Notes under the pieces: model-generated
What the model saw: the letters and a program-made list of their open reading frames with translations, nothing else
What the model was told of the DNA's origin: nothing
Database searches by the model: none
Program-made: the position numbers and the translations under genes
Source of the DNA: Kriegella sp963975415
Lineage (GTDB): Bacteria > Bacteroidota > Bacteroidia > Flavobacteriales > Flavobacteriaceae
NCBI RefSeq assembly: GCF_963975415.1
Contig: NZ_CAXBGN010000002.1
Location: 620,001 to 684,000 of the forward strand
Reading direction: 5' to 3'
Length of the DNA stretch: 64,000 nt
Shown here: in pieces, positions 23,918 to 30,826 of the stretch
Layout of the letters: each line of letters begins with the position of its first letter
Position numbering within the stretch: position 1 is the stretch's first letter

Positions 23918-24907
23918 ATGAAAGTAGCAGTTGTAGGCGCCACCGGAATGGTAGGTGAAGTAATGTTGAAAGTACTGGCCGAACGCAATTTTCCGATAAC
24001 GGAATTATTATTGGTCGCTTCAGAAAGGTCTGTAGGAAAAAAATTGCCTTTTAAAGGAAAAGAATACGCCATCATAGGCTTGGAAGATGCCGTTGCCGCT
24101 AAACCGGATATCGCCATTTTCTCTGCAGGAGGCGATACTTCGTTAGAATGGGCACCCAAATTTGCCGAAGTAGGTACTACCGTGGTAGACAATTCATCAG
24201 CTTGGCGTATGGATCCTACAAAAAAGTTGGTGGTTCCAGAAATTAATGCAGACGAATTGACCAAAGCCGACAAAATCATTGCCAACCCAAATTGCTCTAC
24301 CATTCAGATGGTATTAGCATTGGCGCCGTTGCATAAAAAATTCAAAATGAAACGTGTCGTCGTCTCTACGTACCAATCGGTATCTGGAACAGGGGTTAAG
24401 GCGGTTCGTCAATTGGAAAACGAAATTGCCGGTATTCAAGGAGAAATGGCATACCCTTACCCCATTTCAAGAAATGCATTGCCCCACTGTGATGTTTTCA
24501 TGGAGAACGGGTACACCAAAGAAGAAATGAAATTGGCCCGGGAGCCACAAAAGATATTCAATGATAAAACCTTTTCTGTGACCGCTACCGCTGTTCGAAT
24601 TCCTACAGCTGGGGGGCATTCAGAATCGGTTAACGTAGAGTTTGAAAACGACTTTGATTTGAACGAGGTAAGACGTTTGCTCAACGAAAGTGCTGGAGTG
24701 ACCGTTCAAGACAACCCCGACACCAATACCTACCCCATGCCAATCTATGCGCATGATAAAGACGAGGTTTTCGTGGGCCGCATTCGTCGTGACGAGACCC
24801 AACGAAACACTTTGAATATGTGGATAGTCTCCGATAATCTAAGAAAAGGTGCGGCCACCAACGCCGTTCAGATTGCCGAGTATTTGGTGGCAAATGACCT
24901 TGTCTAA
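23918..24907 (+). CDS. asd: Aspartate-semialdehyde dehydrogenase
   Basis: This 329-residue enzyme has the NADP loop VVGATGMVGEV (7-13) and the catalytic cysteine in IIANPNCSTIQMVLAL (C126). It also has YQSVSGTGVKAVRQLENE and the substrate/histidine region RIPTAGGHSESVNVEFE. It reduces aspartyl-4-phosphate to aspartate semialdehyde for lysine, threonine, methionine and diaminopimelate synthesis. The length is typical of the Gram-positive/Bacteroidota class. It has its own promoter and terminator, so it is monocistronic. Confidence 0.95.
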   Translation: MKVAVVGATGMVGEVMLKVLAERNFPITELLLVASERSVGKKLPFKGKEYAIIGLEDAVAAKPDIAIFSAGGDTSLEWAPKFAEVGTTVVDNSSAWRMDPTKKLVVPEINADELTKADKIIANPNCSTIQMVLALAPLHKKFKMKRVVVSTYQSVSGTGVKAVRQLENEIAGIQGEMAYPYPISRNALPHCDVFMENGYTKEEMKLAREPQKIFNDKTFSVTATAVRIPTAGGHSESVNVEFENDFDLNEVRRLLNESAGVTVQDNPDTNTYPMPIYAHDKDEVFVGRIRRDETQRNTLNMWIVSDNLRKGAATNAVQIAEYLVANDLV

Positions 24908-24932
24908 ATCCAACTATTGGTTTAAGAAAGTT

Positions 24933-24969
24933 AAAACCTTTGTAACGTAGATGTTCCAAAGGTTTTTTT
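24933..24969 (+). terminator. Rho-independent terminator after asd
   Basis: AAAACCTTTG (24933-24942) pairs with CAAAGGTTTT (24957-24966) around a 14-nt loop, and the T-tract continues to 24969. Confidence 0.8.
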
Positions 24970-25000
24970 GTGCTATTTTCGGGCAATTAACATCAAAAAA

Positions 25001-27157
25001 ATGAAGTATTTCAGCATATTTCTCCTTATTTCCCTCTTATTTATGGCCTGTGAAACAAACACTACGAAAGAACCCATAACTGTGAACTATCCTATTACAA
25101 AAAAAGTTGATACTGTTGACAACTATTTTGGCACGGATGTCAAAGACCCCTACCGCTGGCTAGAGGATGACCGAAGTTCCGAAACCGAAGCCTGGGTCAA
25201 AGCCCAGAATATAGTTTCCTCGGGATACCTGAATGAAATACCATTTCGGGATGATTTGAAAAACAGACTAGAGAAACTCTGGAACTACGAAAAATTGGGA
25301 GCTCCTTTTAAAGAAGGTGACTACACGTACTTTTATAAGAACGATGGTCTACAAAACCAATATGTTGTCTATCGTAAAAAGGATGGGCAAGACCCTTCCG
25401 TTTTTTTGGATCCCAATACCTTTTCTGAAGAGGGAACCACTTCTCTAGCAGGCCTGAGCTTTACAAAAGATGGTTCTTTGGCGGCCTATTTGATTTCAGA
25501 AGGTGGTAGTGACTGGCGTAAGGGCATTGTAATCGATACCAAAACCCTGCAAATCGTTGAAGACACATTGGTCGATATCAAATTTAGTGGATTATCGTGG
25601 CTTGGTAATAAAGGGTTTTATTACTCAAGCTATGACAAGCCCAATGGAAGTGAACTTTCGGCCAAGACAGACCAACATAAGGTCTACTTTCATAAACTGG
25701 GAACTCCACAAAAAGACGATGTACTCATTTTTGGTGGAAAACCATCAGAAAAACATCGCTACATCGGTGCTAACGTGACCGAAGATCAAAATTATTTAAC
25801 GATTTCGGCAGCTACTTCAACATCTGGAAACAAGCTTTTTATTCAGGACCTCAACAGCCCCAATGCCCCTTTGATCACGATAATCAATGATACAGAATCT
25901 GACAACTACCTCATCGAAAACGTAGGTTCAAGGTTATTTATCGTGACCAATAGAAATGCACCGAACAAAAAAATAGTGACAGTAGATGCCGCTAATCCGA
26001 GCCCGGAAAATTGGGTTGATTTTATTCCCGAAACCGAAAACGTACTTAGCCCGAATAAAGGTGGTGGATACTTTTTTGCGGAGTATATGGTCGATGCAAT
26101 TTCCAAAGTTTTACAATACGATTATGATGGAAAATTGATTCGGGAAGTAAAACTTCCTGGGGTAGGAAGTGCTTCCGGATTTGGCGGAAAAAAAGAAGAT
26201 ATCGAATTCTATTTTTCATTTACCAACTATATCGTCCCAGGCTCTTCGTATAAATACAATGTAGAAACCGGCGAATACGAAACCTACTGGAAACCCGAAA
26301 TCGATTTTAATCCCGAAGATTACGAATCCAATCAAATATTCTATTCTTCAAAGGATGGAACAAAAGTACCCATGATTATAACCCATAAAAAAGGATTGGA
26401 TCTCAATGGTAAAAATCCGACGTTACTTTACGGTTATGGTGGGTTCAATATAAGCCTTACCCCCGCTTTTAATATCGTCAATGCAGTTTGGCTCGAACAA
26501 GGAGGTGTTTATGCCGTTCCTAATCTTCGCGGAGGCGGGGAATACGGGAAAGCTTGGCACGATGAGGGGACAAAATTTAAAAAGCAGAATGTATTCGACG
26601 ATTTTATCGCGGCAGCGGAATATCTTATAGAAAACAAGTATACATCGTCTGATTATTTAGCTATTCGCGGAGGTTCTAATGGAGGTTTGCTGGTCGGAGC
26701 GACCATGACACAGCGACCTGAATTGATGAAAGTAGCTTTGCCTGCCGTAGGTGTTTTAGACATGCTTCGCTATCATACATTTACCGCTGGTGCCGGATGG
26801 GCCTATGACTATGGTACGGCGGAAGAGAGTGAAGCTATGTTCAACTATTTAAAAGGGTATTCACCGGTTCATAACGTTAAAAAAGGTATCGCTTACCCCG
26901 CAACATTGGTAACCACAGGCGACCATGATGATCGTGTAGTACCCGCACATAGTTTTAAGTTTGCCGCCGAATTACAGGAGAAACAAACGGGACCGAACCC
27001 TACGCTTATCAGTATCGAGACCGACGCCGGCCACGGAGCGGGCACACCGGTAAGTAAAACTATAGCGCAATATGCCGATATCTTTGGGTTTACTTTTTAC
27101 AATATGGGCTTCGAAGAGCTACCAAATAAAGTGGTTTTAAGAACGTTCAAGGAATAA
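25001..27157 (+). CDS. Prolyl oligopeptidase family serine peptidase (lipoprotein)
   Basis: I start at the ATG at 25001, which gives a lipoprotein signal (MKYFSIFLLISLLFMAC, lipobox LFMAC) and a 718-residue protein. The N-terminal seven-bladed propeller begins YPITKKVDTVDNYFGTDVKDPYRWLEDD, the standard POP opening. The C-terminal alpha/beta hydrolase has the nucleophile in AIRGGSNGGLLVGAT, the aspartate in TTGDHDDRVVPAHSFKF and the histidine in DAGHGAGTP. It cleaves short peptides after proline in the periplasm. TATTTTCG at 24974-24981 is a near-consensus -7 box. Confidence 0.92.
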   Translation: MKYFSIFLLISLLFMACETNTTKEPITVNYPITKKVDTVDNYFGTDVKDPYRWLEDDRSSETEAWVKAQNIVSSGYLNEIPFRDDLKNRLEKLWNYEKLGAPFKEGDYTYFYKNDGLQNQYVVYRKKDGQDPSVFLDPNTFSEEGTTSLAGLSFTKDGSLAAYLISEGGSDWRKGIVIDTKTLQIVEDTLVDIKFSGLSWLGNKGFYYSSYDKPNGSELSAKTDQHKVYFHKLGTPQKDDVLIFGGKPSEKHRYIGANVTEDQNYLTISAATSTSGNKLFIQDLNSPNAPLITIINDTESDNYLIENVGSRLFIVTNRNAPNKKIVTVDAANPSPENWVDFIPETENVLSPNKGGGYFFAEYMVDAISKVLQYDYDGKLIREVKLPGVGSASGFGGKKEDIEFYFSFTNYIVPGSSYKYNVETGEYETYWKPEIDFNPEDYESNQIFYSSKDGTKVPMIITHKKGLDLNGKNPTLLYGYGGFNISLTPAFNIVNAVWLEQGGVYAVPNLRGGGEYGKAWHDEGTKFKKQNVFDDFIAAAEYLIENKYTSSDYLAIRGGSNGGLLVGATMTQRPELMKVALPAVGVLDMLRYHTFTAGAGWAYDYGTAEESEAMFNYLKGYSPVHNVKKGIAYPATLVTTGDHDDRVVPAHSFKFAAELQEKQTGPNPTLISIETDAGHGAGTPVSKTIAQYADIFGFTFYNMGFEELPNKVVLRTFKE

Positions 27158-27244
27158 CACGCTACTCGCATGATTAACTAAATCGCGTTTGTCGAATTTT
27201 GGGGAGGTTTCTTTGTGGGAACAGATCGATTTTTGATTCCTTAT

Positions 27245-27964
27245 TTAAAGCATATCAAAAAGATAGGCTTCGTTTGTTTTGGTGCGTTGAGTCAAGAGAA
27301 GAAAATACCAGCCCAATAAGCTCAATGCCAACATTTCCCCACCGTCTTCCAACAATCCGAGTAAAAAGCCAAGGTATCTGTTTTCTCCCGAAAAAGCATG
27401 CGCCAAGTCTAAACCGATGCCAAAGAAAAGGAAGAACCCCACAAGTAATGTAATATCGAGACTGATGTATTTGAACCTTGTGCTCGACTTCTTCCAACTT
27501 AAAATGCCAACAATCAAGAACAAAGTACCCACAGCGGTAACATAGACAAGTTCCCCGAAATCGCGTCCGCGAAGCCCTATAATGGGTTGAATATCGAAAG
27601 TTTGGGCAATAAACACCCCTATTCTTTCATGAAATTCGAAAGCATCGTCAAAGAAAAATACGGTGAACAATACAAGCCATAAAAAGTGCCCGTATCTTTT
27701 TTTATACATGATAAGATATGCGATACAGCCGATAATCATAAGATACTTGAAATATTGAAAATATTCTGAATAGCCACCTTCCGTCGTCACCAAAAGGTTC
27801 GTTAAATCACCCCACGTATTTAAGTCCATAAAAAATATATACACCCCCACACTAAAGTGTATGCATATGAACAAAAAATCTATAGTCAAGAAGGCCCATA
27901 GTGCCGAATTGGTATAGCTATTGGAAAAGAAATTCTTTACAAATTGGGGTGATAATACATTCAT
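27245..27964 (-). CDS. Unknown polytopic membrane protein
   Basis: I prefer the ATG at 27962-27964; the TTG at 27995 would lengthen it by 11 residues. The 239-residue protein has about six hydrophobic helices, e.g. WAFLTIDFLFICIHFSVGVYIFF, FLWLVLFTVFF, LVYVTAVGTLFLIVGIL and ITLLVGFFLFFGIGLDL. Charged, conserved-looking residues lie inside or next to the membrane: FFDDAFEFHERIG, RGRDFGELV and LDLAHAF. Such buried Asp/Glu/His sets suggest an enzyme or ion-coupled function, but I do not recognise the family. It converges with the prolyl oligopeptidase gene. Confidence 0.6.
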   Translation of the reverse strand: MNVLSPQFVKNFFSNSYTNSALWAFLTIDFLFICIHFSVGVYIFFMDLNTWGDLTNLLVTTEGGYSEYFQYFKYLMIIGCIAYLIMYKKRYGHFLWLVLFTVFFFDDAFEFHERIGVFIAQTFDIQPIIGLRGRDFGELVYVTAVGTLFLIVGILSWKKSSTRFKYISLDITLLVGFFLFFGIGLDLAHAFSGENRYLGFLLGLLEDGGEMLALSLLGWYFLLLTQRTKTNEAYLFDML

Positions 27965-28385
27965 TAAGACAAAAAATAACCAAATCTCCCTGGCCAAGAT
28001 GCCGAAATCACATTAAAGGTTAACGCAAACGGGCTATTTAGAGATTGCTTTCCTTTTCAGCAAATAGCTTCAGTATTTGGTATTTTCACAGCAGCATCTG
28101 CTGTCGAATTGTTGAAAAAAAGCAAAGAGAATTCCGAAAGAGTTCAATATTTCAGTAGAAAACCCGTTTTTAGTAAGGGGCCCTTTTTAATAAATTATTC
28201 AATTTTTCATCGGCTGATTTTAATCTAAAAAAAGACGAAATTTGAACCCATATTAAAGCTATTGCCGCCATCTGACAGTTGTCTGAATTAAAGGCCTTGT
28301 ATGCAAAAAAGACATGGGCAAGAGTGTAATACAAATAACCTTTAACAAGTGGGCTTTCGCCTAATATCTTAAAAGAACATTATAT
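27965..28385. other. 421-bp divergent intergenic region
   Basis: This gap separates a minus-strand membrane-protein gene from the plus-strand ABC ATPase gene and must hold both promoters. It has a hairpin-capable stretch near 28034-28070 (GCTAT...TTGCT...AGCAAATAGC). It also has a long stop-free + frame without an ATG (27980-28228, ending TAA at 28226), which I do not call as a gene. No clear TAnnTTTG box is evident near either start. Confidence 0.5.
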
Positions 28386-29360
28386 ATGCTACAGGTAGAC
28401 CACGTTTCCTTTTCCTATGATGATACTCCTGTGCTGGAGAATATCAATTTTAGGGTAAAAAAGGGAGAACACGTATCGATAATAGGTGAAAGCGGCTGTG
28501 GTAAAAGCACCTTGCTGAAAATCATCTACGGACTATTGGATATTAAGGTTGGTGAAGTCTACTGGGAAGACAACCAAATTCTCGGTCCGCTTTATAATTT
28601 GGTACCAGGAGAATCGTACATCAAATACCTTTCACAAGATTTTGACTTGATGCCATATACTACCGTGTTTGAAAACGTGAGCCAATATTTATCAGTTTTT
28701 GAGCCTGAGGAATTGAACCGACGTACACATGAGCTTTTGGAAATGATCGGGATGACCGAAAAGGCACGGGCCAAGGTCAGATATCTCAGTGGTGGTCAAC
28801 AACAACGTGTCGCTCTGGCTAGGGTTCTGGCACAACAGCCGAAAATATTATTGCTAGATGAACCTTTCAGCAATATCGACAATTTTAAGAAAAACACCTT
28901 ACGACGAAACCTTTTTACCTTTCTTAAAAAAGAAGGGATAACTGTACTCACCGTAACCCACGACCACAACGATATATTACCCTTTGCAGACCGAGTATTT
29001 GTTTTGAAAGACCAAAAAATCATTGCAAAAGAAACCCCTAAAAATTTATATGAACACCCGAGAGATCTTTACATAGCCTCTTTGTTCGGTGAGGCAAATA
29101 AAATTCCAATCAACGTGGTAAAATCGTATGCCGACACAAAAAGACGTATCATCGTTTATGCCCATGAATTTGGGGTTTCAGAGAAATCGGGTTTAGAAGT
29201 CACCGTAAACAGATCCTTTTATATGGGGGGTTACTATATGATTATTGGCACATATGAAGGCGAAAACATCAATTTCCATCATCATAAGGCATTAGAAATG
29301 GGTAAGAAGGTTTTTTTAAATGTTTCTATCGAAACCATAAACCAACGGCTAAACATTTGA
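28386..29360 (+). CDS. Orphan ABC transporter ATP-binding protein, PotA/CysA-like
   Basis: This 324-residue ATPase has Walker A IGESGCGKSTLLK, Q-loop YLSQDFDLMPYTTVFENV, signature LSGGQQQRVALARVL, Walker B ILLLDEPFSNID, H-loop TVTHDHNDILPFADRVFVL, and a C-terminal extension from about 235. The extension (INVVKSYADTKRRIIVYAHEF...LEVTVNRSFYMGGYYMI) resembles the TOBE-like regulatory domain of polyamine/sulfate/iron importer ATPases. There is no permease or binding protein next to it, so it may serve a distant transporter. It overlaps arfB by 4 bp (TTGA), so the two are translationally coupled. Confidence 0.8.
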   Translation: MLQVDHVSFSYDDTPVLENINFRVKKGEHVSIIGESGCGKSTLLKIIYGLLDIKVGEVYWEDNQILGPLYNLVPGESYIKYLSQDFDLMPYTTVFENVSQYLSVFEPEELNRRTHELLEMIGMTEKARAKVRYLSGGQQQRVALARVLAQQPKILLLDEPFSNIDNFKKNTLRRNLFTFLKKEGITVLTVTHDHNDILPFADRVFVLKDQKIIAKETPKNLYEHPRDLYIASLFGEANKIPINVVKSYADTKRRIIVYAHEFGVSEKSGLEVTVNRSFYMGGYYMIIGTYEGENINFHHHKALEMGKKVFLNVSIETINQRLNI

Positions 29361-29761
29361 ACAAACAACTAATCATAGAAGAGCTTCAATTTAAAGCAGT
29401 ACGAAGTGGCGGTGCAGGAGGACAGCATGTGAATAAAGTCGCGACAAAAATTGAACTTTCTTTTGATGTCGCCAATTCCCGGGCCTTAACCGAACATGAA
29501 AAAAGTCGGATCCTTATAAAATTAAAAAACAGAATTAGCAAAGAACAGTTATTATTGCTACAATGTGCCGAAACCCGAAGTCAACATAAAAACAAAGCAC
29601 TTGCCATACAACGCTTTTTAGAAACTATCGAAGATGTTTTAAGAAGGCCTAAAAAAAGACGTAAAACGAAACCATCAAAATCGTCTATCGAAAAACGATT
29701 GAGACATAAAAAAATGGCTGCATTAAAAAAACGAAATAGGGGCAAACCGAATATGGACTAA
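29357..29761 (+). CDS. arfB: Alternative ribosome-rescue peptidyl-tRNA hydrolase
   Basis: This 134-residue RF1-like protein has the GGQ catalytic motif in RSGGAGGQHVNKVATKIELSF (GGQ at 21-23). Its C-terminal tail is highly basic (RRPKKRRKTKPSKSSIEKRLRHKKMAALKKRNRGK), the ArfB/ICT1 (YaeJ) arrangement. ArfB enters stalled ribosomes with its tail in the empty mRNA channel and frees the nascent chain. It starts at a TTG that overlaps the upstream TGA (TTGA), so translation likely depends on the preceding ABC ATPase gene. It is distinguished from RF2 by its small size. Confidence 0.9.
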   Translation: MNKQLIIEELQFKAVRSGGAGGQHVNKVATKIELSFDVANSRALTEHEKSRILIKLKNRISKEQLLLLQCAETRSQHKNKALAIQRFLETIEDVLRRPKKRRKTKPSKSSIEKRLRHKKMAALKKRNRGKPNMD

Positions 29762-29797
29762 AAGATTGAACGGCGCCAGAATCGGTGCTCGGTTGCC

Positions 29798-30469
29798 TCA
29801 TTCACTTCCTATTTTTCGGCCGTCGAGCAAATGAATGACCCTTGACCCATACGAGGCATTTTTTTCAGAATGTGTTACTTGAATAATCGTGACTCCTTCT
29901 TCATTCAACTTTTTAAAAAGCTGCATAATTTCTTCACTTTGTTGTGAGTTTAAGTTACCGGTCGGTTCATCGGCCAATATCAACTTGGGGTTGGCGATTA
30001 AAGCGCGGGCTACGCCCACCAATTGTTGTTGCCCGCCACTAAGTTGAGTTGGGAACAAGTCTTTCTTACCCACAATATTAAAACGATCCAGCATGTCGGC
30101 AACCATGGCCTTACGCTCCGACCCTTTTATTTTTTTGTAAAGCAAGGGCATCTCTAAATTTTCATAGACCGTAAGTTCATCAAGCAAATGATACGATTGA
30201 AATACAAAACCTATATATTCTTTATAGAGTTTAGCCCGATGTTTTTCTTTGAGTTGGTGTACCGATTCGTGTAAAAATTGGTATTCTCCCTCATCGAACC
30301 CATCAAGCATACCAATAACATTCAGTAAGGTAGATTTACCAGAACCCGAAGGCCCCATAATTGAGATGAACTCTCCCTCCTCAACGCCCAGGTTGATATC
30401 TTTTAAGAGAAATATTCGTTGACCTCCTGAATTGACCCATTTAAAAATGTTTCCTAATTGTAATAGCAT
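29798..30469 (-). CDS. Distal MacB/LolD-like ABC ATPase of the permease array
   Basis: This 223-residue stand-alone nucleotide-binding protein has Walker A MGPSGSGKSTLLNV, Q-loop GFVFQSYHLLDELTVYENLEMPL and Walker B LILADEPTG. The segment after LSGGQ reads QQLVGVARAL instead of QQRVAIARAL, and the D-loop is GNLN instead of GNLD. The H-loop THSEKNASYG is kept. These ATPases energise FtsX-type permeases that extract or pull substrates through a periplasmic path. It is the last gene of the seven-permease array but is separated from it by 357 bp. That spacer holds its own promoter-like element (30573-30588) and paired dyads (30649-30689), so it is probably transcribed independently but co-regulated. 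Confidence 0.85.
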   Translation of the reverse strand: MLLQLGNIFKWVNSGGQRIFLLKDINLGVEEGEFISIMGPSGSGKSTLLNVIGMLDGFDEGEYQFLHESVHQLKEKHRAKLYKEYIGFVFQSYHLLDELTVYENLEMPLLYKKIKGSERKAMVADMLDRFNIVGKKDLFPTQLSGGQQQLVGVARALIANPKLILADEPTGNLNSQQSEEIMQLFKKLNEEGVTIIQVTHSEKNASYGSRVIHLLDGRKIGSE

Positions 30470-30572
30470 ATTTTAGTTTTTTATTGATGACACCTTATAT
30501 TATTGTTTCCGAGAAAACATACCAAATAAGAGATGTGGCCCTTCGAAAAATGTTACAATTCACGAATAGTGT

Positions 30573-30588
30573 TCTACTTTCATGCCAA
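30573..30588 (-). promoter_or_regulatory. Candidate sigma-54 -24/-12 promoter of the distal ATPase gene
   Basis: Read on the minus strand, TTGGCATGAAAGTAGA places GG and GA 10 bp apart, as in sigma-54 promoters (consensus TGGCAC-N5-TTGC). The -24 half is strong (TTGGCA); the -12 half is TAGA rather than TTGC. The promoter of tolC (52257-52272) has the same TTGGCA-N6-TAG form. The predicted leader is about 90 nt. Confidence 0.5.
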
Positions 30589-30648
30589 AAATATAATCTT
30601 TTTATAATCAATAATTTACATGGAAAACTGGTTATCTGTCAAGGGATT

Positions 30649-30689
30649 TTGTCAAAATATTTTACAAATAGTGTCAAAAACATGTACAG
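30649..30689. promoter_or_regulatory. Paired TGT-N11-ACA dyads (candidate activator sites)
   Basis: Site A at 30649-30667 is TTGTCAAAATATTTTACAA (centre 30658). Site B at 30671-30689 is GTGTCAAAAACATGTACAG (centre 30680). The centres are 22 bp apart and the pair begins 61 bp upstream of the -24 element. A pair with the same spacing and distance lies upstream of tolC (52334-52376), which strongly suggests tandem dimers of the same regulator, most simply the adjacent NtrC-type protein. Confidence 0.65.
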
Positions 30690-30826
30690 TATTACCGAAA
30701 ACTTGATTTGGATTCAAATCGGTGTCTATAAAACCGTGAAGATCACAATAGACCATACCTTTTTTACAAACAAACCTTCTTTGAAACCGTAAATCATAAT
30801 AGGCAAAGAAATCCCATTTTCCAATC

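Larger units (their letters stand above)
30470..30826. other. 357-bp regulatory spacer upstream of the distal ATPase gene
   Basis: This spacer lies between the last permease (stop at 30827) and the ATPase start (30469). It holds the -24/-12-like element and the paired dyads listed separately, joined by very AT-rich DNA (30589-30648). The only long + strand frame across it overlaps these sites and has no coding character. Confidence 0.6.

Noticed and set aside
27980..28228. 82-codon stop-free stretch on + without an ATG in the divergent spacer
   Set aside because: No start codon at its beginning, no recognisable domain; could be chance or a decayed gene end, not enough to call.
30484..30792. 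102-codon frame on + between the last permease and the distal ATPase
   Set aside because: It runs through the dyads and the -24/-12-like element, has no recognisable domain or signal, and is AT-rich spacer sequence.
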